A stretch of DNA of 64,000 bases from Hibiscus mutabilis (taxonomy: Eukaryota > Streptophyta > Magnoliopsida > Malvales > Malvaceae). The stretch's first letter is position 1; each line of letters begins with the position of its first letter. Positions 52,495 to 63,236 of the stretch are shown here, piece after piece. Location: positions 60,708,685 through 60,772,684 of the forward strand of contig CM033714.1 of NCBI GenBank assembly GCA_019671005.1, given 5' to 3'. The notes below the pieces were generated by a model that was given only the letters and a program-made list of their open reading frames with translations, was not told where the DNA came from and did not search any database. Position numbers and translations under genes: made by a program.

Positions 52495-54030
52495 TGTTGC
52501 GTGTGATAAGTGCTACGCAAATGTGCAAGTATACACATCGCAAGTAATAAAGTGATATGAGTATCGAGTATCGTCTCCACAGTGATTGGTTCGGGCCACT
52601 TTGCTTAAGTTACTGCACTGTGAAAATAAAAACACAATTGATAATAGAGGTTTTAATTAACGAGAAAAGTAAAAGCAATAAACTAAAAGAATAGATGAAA
52701 GAAAAAGAGAGAATAGGCCAGGTTATCGTGAGTTGAGGTGTGATAGCCGATTGGATCGTCTTGGTAAAAGAGTGCACGGACAACTCAATTGTCGTGGCAA
52801 CTTGCACAACGGGGTTGCCTTGGCAACTAATCGATGGTTGCCTGGGCAACTACTTGGGCGTCTGGGCAGCAACCTTCAAGGTTCGGCAGAGCGTTCTTCA
52901 ATGGTTTCTTCTTATCCCTAAGTCGAAACTCTAGCTACTTGTGCATGCCTTGATAATATATCCGTGCGTGAATCAAGGGTGAACAACAACCAATCTTGCG
53001 CTCCTCTTAGCCGTTGAAATCCTTAACTTATTCCTAAGCCGGATTAATCTTCACCATCAATAGATTGAATAATGACCATACTCATTCGTTTCTTGAATCT
53101 AACTCTCCCGATATTAGATAAATAGATGAAGTTACGAGATCCTCTCCCAATTCACTCGCAAACAAGAATAAAAGCCAAGAATGAGTAAACCTTGAATAGA
53201 AAAGTGCAAACTCTTATTACCTAAACAAAATCCAATTGTTTCTCACAACAACAAAACACAATAACCCCAACCAATCAAGTTAGTTCATGGTTGGGTTCAA
53301 AAGATATACAAAGAATAATCCCCAAACCATGAATCTAATGGAAGCAAAGAAGAAGAAGAAATCGAACTCTCTCCCTCCTTGCTATCTTGTCAAAATTTCT
53401 TCCTTCTTGCCCTTTGGAGTTGTCGAAAATCCTCTCCTCTAGCTCTCTATGGAATTGTCGAAATCTCCTTCTTATTTATAGGGCTAGGCCAAATTCCTTC
53501 TTTGAGGAGGAGTTTAAGTTGGAATTAAATTATCTTTAAAGAATATAATTCTTTATTATAATTGTATTCCTACTAGAACTTCTCCTATCTTCTTGGAATT
53601 TAATTCTTCTTTAATCACTGCATGGAAATCAAATTCCTTTGGGTTTGGGCTTTGCTCCACGTCATCTTGGGCTTGTCTAGTCATCAATTTCGACTACCAT
53701 ATCACCTTTGCTCATGTCGACAATTGCCATGGCAACTGGCTCGGCGTCTCCTTCATGCATTGCCCTGGTAACTAGCTCAGCCTCTCCTTCATGCATTGCC
53801 CTGGCAACTAGCACTAGCCTTGCTTTGGCAAGTGATCCTGCACACACACAAAAACACACCAAAGCAGCATCTTTTTCCACAAAAATCACCAAGTTATGTA
53901 ATCAAGCTCAACGGTGGAAAGAAACATGAATTAATGCATGAATAACTAATTATGCAACTAATATGAGCTTAAGTCTAACAATAATATGAGTAAAAAGGGT
54001 AATAAAAATAGTACTTTTGAACACTTATCA
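52495..54030 (-). repeat. RE9 3' LTR (left copy)
   Basis: 1536 bases, TGTTGCG at the left and CACTTATCA at the right on the plus strand (TGATAAGTG...CGCAACA in element direction). The TATA box is at 53473-53480 (minus). TTGCC/GGCAA palindromes lie at 52785-52860 and 53725-53815. Plus-strand frames at 52733-52934 and 53593-53929 arise from these repeats. Confidence 0.93.
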
Positions 54031-54068
54031 CGCCCCCAAACTCGAACTATTGCTTGTCCTCAAGCAAT
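54031..54068 (-). promoter_or_regulatory. RE9 polypurine tract and stem-loop
   Basis: On the minus strand the stem ATTGCTTG-AGGA-CAAGCAAT (54049-54068) precedes GAGTTTGGGGGCG (54031-54043), which abuts the LTR. It is identical in layout to RE2 10002-10039. Confidence 0.85.
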
Positions 54069-54319
54069 GCAAACTAACAATTACCTGCCAAGACTTTAAT
54101 CATCAAAGACATGCTTCAAACTTGAATTCAAACCTCAGAACCGTGGCACAAAGTATGATCACCTTTTAATTTTTCGGATAGCACAAAAATTACCCAGAAC
54201 CAAACTATAATGCTCGTGACAATGTGTGTGCGTAGTTGTGTACAAGTTGATTTTCAAGATTCTATGTGAACAATAGGCTTTTATTAATTTAATTATCGGG
54301 GCATTTATTTTTATTTTCA

Positions 54320-54500
54320 CTAGAGCCAATTTCGGGCACCTCTAGCAAAGTAAGCGATTTCTCATTTTATTTTAGTCGACTAGAGCCAATTTCGGGCACC
54401 TCTAGCGATTCTTTAATGTGCATTAACTACTAGAGTCAGTTTCGGGCACCTCTAGCAAGAAAGTGCATTTACTACTAGAGCCAGTTTCAGGCACCTCTAG
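54320..54500 (-). repeat. Four 26-base CTAGAG...CTCTAG inverted repeats (RE9)
   Basis: Copies at 54320-54345, 54380-54405, 54430-54455 and 54475-54500 share CTAGAG(C/T)CA ... GCACCTCTAG on the plus strand. The spacing is 45-60 bases. RE2 and RE10 have two copies each. Confidence 0.88.
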
Positions 54501-54815
54501 CAAGAATTTAACTTTTAATTTTCAATTTTAAATTTACCCAAATTTTAAGCAACCTAAGTTCACTAAGTTTCTTTCAATCAACAATGCACAACCGTGTAAA
54601 AAAAATTCAGCATCATAGTAAAATTCTAAGTTCTTTTCATGCAATCCTAAAATTAAAGGTTCTTTCAATTAAGTGCAGTGGCAAAAATTCATCATTGGAT
54701 ATTCAACAAGTCTTAAGCAATTAAATCCAATTAAAGGCATGGCAAGTAACATATGCAACCATATGTGATTGCTAAAGATGAATGCAACTAAACATGAAAC
54801 TAACTAGAAACCAAC

Positions 54816-54850
54816 ACCCCCCCAAACTCGAGAGAAGTATTGTCCTCAAT
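54816..54850 (-). promoter_or_regulatory. Second G-rich tract and stem-loop (RE9)
   Basis: On the minus strand ATTG-AGGA-CAAT (54839-54850) precedes CTCGAGTTTGGGGGGG. The stem is shorter than in RE2 and RE10 because one outer pair is mismatched. Confidence 0.7.
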
Positions 54851-55283
54851 GCACGTAAAAGTGAAACAAAATTTAAAAGAAACTAAATGAAATGAGTTAG
54901 TCAGAGAGGTCGTCACCTCGAGTGATGAGTTTCCTTCATTCCGTTTGCTTGATTCAATTTTCGGTCAGTGGTTGAATGCTTGTGGCTAGTACCGCGTGAA
55001 TAGCATTGCCTTGATTTGGTCCATGTTTGCCGATGCAGGTTTACTTGCATGTGCATCAGTAGTTGCCGAAGCCATTGTTGTTGCTGGTCGTCATCGGGTT
55101 TACATTGTGGTTGTTGTGGAGAGTAGTCGTGATAAATTTCCTTATCATGGTGGTTGTGAGTCTTGTTGTGGAAAAGAAAATAAAGAAAACCTGGAAACTA
55201 AAGATAATGAAGAAAAATAAAATATCTCCTAAAAATAAAAATGAAAATAAAAATAAAAAGAAAATATTGAAAGGAGAGCATGC
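54851..55283 (-). other. RE9 3' non-coding region
   Basis: Matches RE10 61948-62423 and, loosely, RE2 8832-9324. It contains GCCGAAGCC/TGCCGATGC palindrome-like motifs and an A-rich tract at 55165-55270. No coding is credible. Confidence 0.6.
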
Positions 55284-55664
55284 TCAGGCATCTCCTAAAG
55301 TGACCACTTCTAATATTACTGCATATCTGAGAAAACTTGAGGAGAGTCGTTTCCGATACTTCTTATAGTCCATCCGTATACCCTCCATCGGGTGACAATA
55401 TTGCCCAAAAAGAGTTGGGCCAATGTGCTCCCAGCCTACTCCCTTTGCATTACCATGGTGGAGGTGTATTTCTTCTTTGTTCGCTTGTAGTCCATGTATA
55501 CTCTCCACCTTGCTACTATTCCCTGAAGGCACAAATATATTAATAGGAAAAATTATATCCATTCTCAACCATTCAATTACCTCATTCTTGTCGACTTCTA
55601 TCATGGTTGGATGTAGCCTTTGTTGTCGTGGCAATTGCTGCTCAAGCCAATTGTCGTCGGGCAA
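55284..55664 (-). pseudogene. pol: RE9 scrambled pol remnant ending in integrase tail
   Basis: A frame of 126 codons begins with a segment resembling the RT entry (VDKNEVIEWLRMDIIFPI, compare RE2 QKEIIKWIDADIIYPI) and ends with VVTLGDA-stop, the integrase C-terminus of this family (RE2 VVTLGNA). The middle has no clear match and contains two MDYK motifs. It looks like the seam of a large internal pol deletion, possibly with inserted sequence. It is unlikely to encode an active enzyme. Confidence 0.6.
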
Positions 55665-55788
55665 TCAGTTGTCAAATTTTGCTTTAAGTCAAGGGAAGAA
55701 TCAATTTTCAAGAGCTTTATGAATCCAAACACCTTTTTCTTTTGGCCTCTCAAACATCTCCATCGGTAGAGATTTGATGGCTTCAAAT

Positions 55789-56767
55789 CTACCAACCTCG
55801 GTTCCTCAAGACATACCGCAATGGACGAGGTGAGTTTTTAATGAATTCAAAAGGTTCAACTATTACCTGCTCATATTCCATTGGCAAAGTATTATCATCT
55901 CGTTGATCTTGCATGTGGTCGTGTAATTGCCGTGGCAATTGTAGATGAGAGCAATCTACACATTCTCGCTTCAACATCAACGTTATAACTTTCTCGGGCA
56001 TCGGGTTCCTCAGAATTTGCTGTAGTATTGTTGTTCTCAGCTTCACCGAGTGTTGTCGCGGCATTGCTCGTTTAGGCTCCTCAATCATTGCCGAGGCAAT
56101 TTGTTGTTCAAGCTCATCATGTGTTGGGCAGTCTCTCTCATTGGCATCCTCTTGACTTTGAGGTTCTAGTTGTTCCTCACACATCGGAGAGATTTCTTTG
56201 TATTGCTCCTTATCCTCTTGCCTTGGGACGCCGTATCCCTAGGAATGAATTGTTGGTGCATGTTATCCATGACATATGTGGATCTCCCCAATTGATCTTC
56301 TCAATCCCCTAAGGTTGCATCCCCTTTGAGCTATCCTCGTATCCATAGATTTTGATAGTTCTCGAATCTCTTCAATTGATCCGTCAAGTCTAGCCAATGA
56401 AGCTAGTAACGTTTCCTCCAAGGAATTGGAATGCTCTTGAAAAGGACTACATTGCCATGGCATATCTGTTGCTGCAGCAAAATTGTTATGGTAAAAAAAA
56501 TTGAGCTTTTTGACCATACCATGAAGAATTTTGTTGCTGGTTCCCTCTATGGTCCTCCATGTAGTTATATGCACCGAAAATGTAAGGGCAATTTTCAAAC
56601 ACATGATGTTCTCCACACATAGCACAAGATTTTTCCACAATATAAGTTCTTTGGGCTTTTCTCGGTTGGTATAGGTAATCATCAAAGGGTGCAAGAAACT
56701 CTTGATTGGATTGATTCATATCTTCCAACATCATCTCTCGAATAGATTGGCTTTTATTTCCCGACAT
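55789..56767 (-). pseudogene. gag: RE9 gag-like region with zinc knuckle
   Basis: A start at 56767 (MSGNKSQSIREMML) gives a short N-terminus followed by CAMCGEHHVFENC, a CCHC-type knuckle with all four ligands, and GNQQQNSSW (56486-56794). After a frame change 56263-56694 continues with a Leu/Glu-rich segment (LEETLLASLARLDGSIEEI) and 55789-56184 with an acidic/Gln-rich tail. The main retrotransposon gag domain seen in RE2 is not found, so this is a shortened or rearranged gag. Confidence 0.65.
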
Positions 56768-56886
56768 GTTGGCGTCCCTTAACATGTAGCACACCTAATT
56801 TTTTTTTGATAAAACAAACAAAAAGAAAAGTTAGTAAAACTAATAGAAAAAATGCAATAACAAAAACAACTAACACCAATTGCCAA

Positions 56887-56904
56887 TCCCCGGCAACGGC
56901 GCCA
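56887..56904 (-). other. RE9 primer-binding site, tRNA-Asp type (perfect)
   Basis: On the minus strand it reads TGGCGCCGTTGCCGGGGA, an 18/18 match to the complement of the plant tRNA-Asp 3' end, five bases after the right LTR. Confidence 0.93.
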
Positions 56905-56909
56905 AAAAC

Positions 56910-58420
56910 TGGTTGCGTGTGATAAGAGTTATGCAAATGCGCAAGTATACACGTCGCAAGTAATAAAGTGATATGAGTATCGAGTATCGTCTCCACAGGG
57001 ATTGGTTTGCGCCACTTTGCTTAAGTTACTGCACTGTGAAAATAAAAACACAATTGATAATAGAGGTTTTAATTAACAAGAAAAGTAAAAGCAATAAACT
57101 AAAAGAATAGATGAAAGAAAAAGAGAGAATAGGCCAGGTTATCGTGAGTTGAGGTGTGATAGCTGATTGGATCGTCTTGGTAAAAGAGTGCACGGGCAAC
57201 TCAGTTGCCTTGGCAACTAATCGATGGTTGCCTGGGCAACTACTTGGGCGTCTGGGCAGCAACCTTCAAGGTTCGGCAGAGCGCTCTTCAATGGTTTCTT
57301 CTTATCCCTAAGTCAAAACTCTAGCTACTTGTGCATGCTTGATAATACATCCCTGCGTGAATCAAGGGTGAACAACAACCAATCTTGTGCTCCTCTTAGC
57401 CGTTGAAATCCTTAACTTATTCCTAAGCCGGATTAATCTTCACCGTCAATAGATTGAATAAAGACCATACTCATTCGTTTCTTGAATCTAACTCTCCCGA
57501 TATTAGATAAATAGATGAAGTTACGAGATCCTCTCCCAATTAACTCGCAAACAAGAATAAAAGCCAAGAATGAGTAAACCTTGAATAGAAAAGTGCAAAC
57601 TCTTATTACCTAAACAAAATCCAATTGTTTCTCACAACAACAAAAAACAATAACCCCAACCAATCAAGTTAGTTCATGGTTGGGTTCAAAAGATATACAA
57701 AGAATAATCCTCAAACCATGAATCTAATGGAAGCAAAGAATAAGAAGAAATCGAACTCTCTCCCTCCTTGCTATCTTGTTGAAATCTCTTCCTTCTTGCC
57801 CTTTGGAGTTGTCGAAAATCCTCTCCTCTTGCTCTCTATGGAATTGTCGAAATCTCCTTCTTATTTATAGGGCTAGGCCAAAGTCCTTCTTTGAGGAGGA
57901 GTTTAAGTTGGAATTAAATTATCTTTAAAGAATATAATTCTTTATTATAATTGTGTTCCTACTAGAACTTCTCCTATCTTCTTGGAATTTAATTCTTCTT
58001 TAATCTCTGCATGGAAATCAAATTCCTTTGGGTTTGGGCTTTGCTCCACGTCATCTTGGGCTTGTCTAGTCATCAATTTCGACTACCATATCACCTTTGC
58101 TCATGTCGACAATTGCCATGGCAACTGGCTCGGCGTCTCCTTCATGCATTGCCCTGGCAACTGGCTCGGCCTCTCCTTCATGCATTGCCCTGGCAACTAG
58201 CACTAGCCTTGCTTTGGTAAGTGATCCTGCACACACACAAAAACACACCAAAGCAGCATCTTTTTCCACAAAAATCACCAAGTTATGTAATCAAACTCAA
58301 CGGTGGAAAAAAAACATGAATTAATGCATGAATAACTAATTATGCAACTAATATGAGCTTAAGTCTAACAATAATATGAGTAAAAAGGGTAATAAAAATA
58401 GTACTTTTGAACACTTATTA
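56910..58420 (-). repeat. RE9 5' LTR (right copy)
   Basis: 1511 bases, near-identical to 52495-54030. One palindrome unit in the first TTGCC/GGCAA cluster is missing (about 27 bases, at 57200), and the terminal TCA has become TTA. The TATA box is at 57862-57869 (minus). Confidence 0.93.
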
Positions 58421-58425
58421 GAACT

Positions 58426-58930
58426 CTTAAAGGAAGAAGTCCCATATAACTCTATGCTCGGGTACAGTGAGTGTCCCACCAGCTTTGAGCCTCTTCAGAG
58501 ATCAACACTAGAGCGCACTTCAACATATGTTCATCAAGACACTTCGTCTGCTTATTTAAGACTTTTAGAGTGTTCTCTAGCCAATACTCTGCTATTTTAG
58601 GGTTGTCCTATTCTTGGCTGGTGAAGGTGTAAACCAGATACTATCTGAGCTTATCAATAGGGGCACTCGAGACAGATGAAGGTACTTCAGCAGGCTAAGG
58701 TGGCTACTCCTACCTGAGTGACACGACCACATGTTTGATTATCTCAGCCGTGGACATCAAATATACCTACAAAGCAAGAGGTGTCGCAGAGGGATTAGGC
58801 GGGTCGTTCTATCCCACCTATTTAGGTCAAACTTTGGCTCCAAGATTATCCCCCTGTGTCGAGGAGGATCCGAGATGCGGTCCCATTTTGACACATCTGC
58901 CATTGGATGCAGACATTCTTAAATCTAGTC
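58426..58930 (-). pseudogene. gag: RE8 gag N-terminal domain
   Basis: Reads MSASNG..., then PIDKLR, YTFTSQE, EYWLENTLKVLNKQTK and KCALVLISEEAQSWWDT before the RE9 insertion. Numerous stops are present. The start is chosen because RE7 has a comparable upstream leader between this position and the primer site. Confidence 0.75.
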
Positions 58931-59058
58931 AAACAAAAAATGTTAGATCGTGTCAGTTGCAAGTCACGGATAACATATACAAATAAACTCATAGGTGGCA
59001 TATGCACATGCAGATTCATGATAAGCTTCGGCTTAGTCCTAGAATCAACTAAACTCTG

Positions 59059-59070
59059 GCTCTGATACCA
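59059..59070 (-). other. RE8 primer-binding site, initiator tRNA-Met type (perfect)
   Basis: On the minus strand it reads TGGTATCAGAGC, a 12/12 match, four bases after the RE8 LTR. It is the best-preserved chromovirus primer site in the window. Confidence 0.92.
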
Positions 59071-59074
59071 CAAA

Positions 59075-59685
59075 TGTAACACCCCTTTCCCGATATAGTA
59101 GGAAATCGGGTCAAAAAGTGTTACCAGAAAAGATTCAGAGATCGAAAGCTTAATTAGAGTTCAGAATCTTATTCGAAATGTCTTATTAATCTCCTTTAAG
59201 ACCTAACGAACTAACTTATTAATAGCTTACTCAATTTGGAGTCAACTTTAAGCTTTTTCGAACTTAGGGACTAAATTGTAAATTTTACAAATTAAGGGTT
59301 TTTATCAGAATTTCTTTTTACTAATATTCAATTGAACTCATCAATTATTAGTTTGTGAAATTTCGTTATTAACGGAGGTCTTTTACCCATCTGAATAGAT
59401 CATTTAAAGCATAGTGACTAATTTGTAAACTATTTAAAACTATGGTTTAAGTCTTTTAATGTAATTAATGCGCCCGATCGATAAACACGAGTCGTATCAC
59501 ACGGAAACACAGGAGTCACATCTTCATTCGACTTTACCCAAATCATGTACCGATACACCATCACCCGTATTGGTACAAGTTGACCAAGGTTGACCCGTTT
59601 TGATACGCTCTAAGGTCGTATCGATGCAATTTGTTTCCCAGACCTTACTGCCAAGATCTGTATCGATACACTCCCTTATGAGTAT
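59075..59685 (-). repeat. RE8 5' LTR, left part, interrupted by RE10
   Basis: Starts TGTAACACCCC and aligns with the first 0.6 kb of the RE7 LTRs, including GTATCGATAC-type palindromes at 59460-59670. RE10 begins at 59686 after AGTAT (59681-59685), the probable left target copy; the other copy is outside the window. Confidence 0.87.
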
Positions 59686-61229
59686 TGTTGCGCGTAATAA
59701 GTGCTACGCAATTGTGCAAGTATACACGTTGCAAGTTATAGTATAAAAGATATCGTCTCCGCAGGGATTGGTGCCACTTCAAGAATCTAGTCCCTTGCAC
59801 TGAAAAAAGTAAAAAACACAAATAAAGGATCATAGGAGTTTTAACTAATAACTAATCTAGAAAGAAAATAAGTAAAAGGCGATGTAATTAAATGAGAGAG
59901 ATAGGTCAGGTTATCGTGAGTTGAGGTGTGATAGCCGATTGGATCTTCTTGGTAAAAGAGTGCAAGGGCAACTCAGTTGTCGTGGCAACTTGCACAACGG
60001 GGTTGCCTTGGCAACTAATCGATGGTTGCCTGGGCAACTACTTGGGCATTTGGGCAGCAACCTTCAAGGTTCGGCAGAGCGTTCTTCAATGGTTTCTTCT
60101 TATCCCTAAGTCGAAACTCTACTTACTTGTGCATGCCTTGATAATACATCCCTGCGTGAATCAAGGGTGAACAACAACCAATCTTGCGCTCCTCTTAGCC
60201 GTTGAAATCCTTAACTTATTCCTAAGCCAGATTAATCTTCACCATCAATAGATTGAATAAAGATCATATTCATTCGTTTCTTGAATCTAACTCTCCCGAT
60301 ATTAGATAAATAGATGAAGTTACGAGATCCTCTCCCAATTCACTCGCAAACAAGAATAAGAACCAAGAATGAATAAACCTTGAATAGAAAAGTGCAAGCT
60401 CTTATTACCTAAACAAAATCCAATAGTTTCTCACAACCACAAAACACAATAACCATAGCCAAATAGATTTAGTTCATGGCTAGGTTCTAAAGAAACACAA
60501 GATAAATAATCCCTAGCATGAACCTAATTGAACAAAAAAGAAAAAGATGAAGGATGAAGCTTGTCGAAATCCTCCTTGCCCTAGAATCTTGTCGAAAATT
60601 CTCTCCTCTTGCCCTATGGGGTTGTCGAAATTTTCCCTCCTCTTGCTCACTTGGAGTTGACGGCTTGGTGATCTATTTATAAGGCTAGGTCAAAGTCCTT
60701 CTTTGAGGAGGAAGTTAAGTTGGAATTAAATTATCTTTAAAGAATATAATTCTTTATTATAATTATATTCCTTCTAGAACTTCTCATATCTTCTTGGAAT
60801 TTAATTCTTCTTTAACCTCTTCACGGAAATCAAACTCCTTTGGGATTTAGCTTTGCTCCACGTCTTCTTGGGCCTGTCTAGTCATCAATTTCGACTACCA
60901 TATCACCTTATTCTTTGTCGACAATTGCCCTGGCAACTGGCTCGGCGTCTCCTTCATGCATTGCCCTGGCAACTAGCTCGGCATCTCCTTCATGCACTAC
61001 CCCGCAACTGGTTCTAGCCTTGTTTAGGCAAGTGATTACGCACACACACAAAAACACACCAAATCAACATCTTTTTCCACAAAAATCACCAAGTTATGTA
61101 ATCAAGCTCAACGGTGGAAAGAAACATGAATTAATGCATGAATGACTAATTATGCAACTAATATGAGCTTAAGTCTAACAATAATATGAGTAAAAGGGTA
61201 ATAAAAATAGTACTTTTGAACACTTATCA
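59686..61229 (-). repeat. RE10 3' LTR (left copy)
   Basis: 1544 bases from TGTTGCG to CACTTATCA (plus strand), closely matching the RE9 LTR. The TATA box is at 60674-60681 (minus). Palindrome clusters are at 59955-60040 and 60920-61020. It retains the 27-base unit lost in the RE9 right LTR. Confidence 0.92.
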
Positions 61230-61266
61230 CACCCCAAACTCGAACTATTGCTTGTCCTCAAGCAAT
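61230..61266 (-). promoter_or_regulatory. RE10 polypurine tract and stem-loop
   Basis: On the minus strand the 8-bp stem ATTGCTTG-AGGA-CAAGCAAT (61247-61266) precedes GAGTTTGGGGTG (61230-61241). The G run is one shorter than in RE2 and RE9. Confidence 0.82.
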
Positions 61267-61517
61267 GCAAACTAACAATTACACCGCCAAGACTTTAATC
61301 ATCAAAGACATGCTTCAAACTTGAATTCAAACCTCTAACCGTGGCACAAAGTATGATCACCTTTTAATTTTTTGGATAGCATAAAAAATACCCGGAATAA
61401 AACTATAATGCTCGTGACAATGTTTGTGCGTAGTTGTGTACAAGTTGATTTTCAAGATTCTATGTGAACAATAGGCTTTTATCAATTTAATTATCGGGGC
61501 ATTTATTTTTATTTTCA

Positions 61518-61603
61518 CTAGAGCCAATTTCGGGCACCTCTAGCAAAGTAAGCAATTTCTCATTTTATTTTAGTCGACTAGAGCCAATTTCGGGCACCTC
61601 TAG
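61518..61603 (-). repeat. Two 26-base CTAGAG...CTCTAG inverted repeats (RE10)
   Basis: Copies at 61518-61543 and 61578-61603 are identical to each other and to the first two RE9 copies; the third and fourth RE9 copies are absent. Confidence 0.87.
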
Positions 61604-61911
61604 CAAGAATTTAACTTTTAATTTTCAATTTTACCCAAATTTTAAGCAACCTAAGTTCACTAAGTTTCTTTCAATCAACAAGCCACAACTGTAAAAAAAT
61701 CAGCATCGTAGTAAAATTCTAAGTTCTTTTCATGCAATCCTAAAATTAAAGGTTCTTTCAATTAAGTGCAGTGGCAAAAAATTCATCATTGGATATTCAA
61801 CAAGTCTTAAGCAATTAAATCCAATTAAAGGCATGGCAAGTAACATATGCAACCTATATGTGATTGCTAGAGATGAATGCAACTAAACATGAAACTAACT
61901 AGAAACAAATA

Positions 61912-61947
61912 CCCCCCCAAACTCGAGAGAAGCATTGTCCTCAATGC
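61912..61947 (-). promoter_or_regulatory. Second G-rich tract and stem-loop (RE10)
   Basis: On the minus strand GCATTG-AGGA-CAATGC (61932-61947) precedes CTCGAGTTTGGGGGGG (61912-61926). This matches RE2 9325-9361. Confidence 0.8.
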
Positions 61948-62423
61948 ATGTAAGAGTGACACAAATTTTAAAAGAAACTAAATGAAATGAGTTAGTCGGA
62001 GAGGTCATCACCTCGTGTGATAAGTTTCCTTCAGTATCGTTTGCTTGATTCATTTTTCAGTCGGTGGTTGAATGTTGGTACGCGTGAATAGCATTGCTTT
62101 GATTTGATCCATGTTTGCCGATGCAGGTTCACTTGCATGGGCATCAATAGTTGCCGAAGCCATTGTTGTTGCGCCATCGCATCGATTTTCATTTGTGGTT
62201 CTTTGTGGCAAGTAGTCGTGATAGAAATTTCCTTAGCATGGTGATTGTGAGTCTTGTTGTGGAAAAGAAAACTGAAACTAAAGATAATGAAGAAAAATAA
62301 AATCTCTCCTAAAAATTCCAAAAATAAATAAAGAGAAAAAAATAATCGAAAATAATAGAAAGAAAAAAATAGTTCAAAAAATAAAAAGAAAAATAAAAAT
62401 AAAATATCGAAAGGAGAGCATGC
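61948..62423 (-). other. RE10 3' non-coding region
   Basis: Includes an A-rich stretch at 62280-62410 and GCCGATGC-like motifs. The minus-strand frame 62031-62321 is not conserved in RE9 and is not taken as a gene. Confidence 0.55.
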
Positions 62424-63236
62424 TCATGCATCTCCTAAGGTGCCAACTTCTTTGTTACGTTCTACATGGGCACCGTTGTAGTGCTTCAATCTCTGTCCAT
62501 TAACTTTGAATTCATGTTCGCTTCGGTAATGGACTGATTATCACGGCACCATGGGAGAATGGTTTGACAACTTCGAATGGTCCCGACCATCTTGATTTTA
62601 GTTTTCCGAGAAAAGTTTTAGTCGAGATTTGAATAAGAGAACTAGTTGCCTGGCATGAATTGTCGCGCAATAGTTTCATGTCGTGCCATTGCTTTGTTTT
62701 CTCCTTGTAGATTTGTGCATTGTTATAGGCGAGTGCATAAATTCTTCTATCTCGTTGAGGTCCAACAAACGCTTTTGTCCTAAGACTTTCCTAATCCATA
62801 TTCACGGTCTTGATTGCCCAATATGTCTTGTGTTCGATTTCCACCGTAGATGGCATGTTTTGCCATAGACAAGTCGGAAGGGGGACATACCTAAAGGTGT
62901 TTTGAATGCAGTGCGATATGCCAAAAGTGCGTCATCTAGTCTTGCTGACCAATCCTTCCTAGAGGGATTTACAACTTTCTCGAGTATACCCTTCAATTCC
63001 CGGTTGGAAATTTCTGCTTGCCCATTGGTTTGTGGGTGATATTGCCCGTCCTATGGCAACGATCACATTACTTGTAAAACTCTTGGGCATCTTTATATAG
63101 TGTTAGCCAATACAAACCGGATTGCAAAACTTTGGCCGCGGTACGAGTTCCTCCAAAATGTCCTCCATAGGGTGAAGAATGGCATTACCAGAGTACATTA
63201 TGCTGCTATTTTTAGGGACACATCGTATGACCTGAT
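62424..63236 (-). pseudogene. pol: RE10 integrase with catalytic core deletion
   Basis: The C-terminus reads RLKHYNGAHVERNKEVGTLGDA, in two parts, ending at 62424-62426. The frame at 62802-62996 has GILEKVVNPSRKDWSARLDD and TPLGMSPFRLVYGKTCHL. The finger region (HPMED/YGGHFGGTRTAAKVLQ, GLYWLTLYKDAQEF) lies at about 63050-63190. Between them the sequence passes from CDRC straight to NGQAEISN, so the segment with both catalytic Asp is deleted while the Glu remains. Confidence 0.82.

Larger units (their letters stand above)
52495..58420 (-). mobile_element. RE9: Athila-like element lacking most of pol
   Basis: LTRs 52495-54030 and 56910-58420 are flanked by identical GAACT (52490-52494, 58421-58425). 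It has a perfect tRNA-Asp primer site, a PPT with stem-loop and a gag region, but the 2.9 kb internal region holds no complete PR, RT, RNase H or IN. It must have moved using enzymes supplied by a relative such as RE2 or RE10. High LTR similarity and the perfect duplication make it one of the youngest insertions here. Confidence 0.93.
58421..59074 (-). mobile_element. RE8 part 2: gag N-terminus and leader
   Basis: RE8 gag resumes after RE9 with the repeated GAACT and continues (minus) through the gag domain to an ATG at 58914-58916 (MSASNG). The untranslated leader and primer site follow at 59059-59070. Between the two RE8 parts the gag coding is collinear with RE4 and RE7. Confidence 0.85.

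Noticed and set aside
53593..53929. Overlapping frames on both strands, repeated at 57982-58324 and 60915-61145
   Set aside because: They are the TTGCC/GGCAA palindrome cluster in the RE9 and RE10 LTRs read in several frames.
56754..56996. Minus-strand frame with a long Leu/Val/Phe stretch crossing the RE9 primer site
   Set aside because: It spans LTR, primer site and leader and so cannot be a real product; gag starts later.
62031..62321. Possible envelope-like gene between integrase and LTR (minus, with hydrophobic N-terminus)
   Set aside because: RE9 has no equivalent open frame, and the hydrophobic run comes from an A-rich tract; no envelope motif seen.
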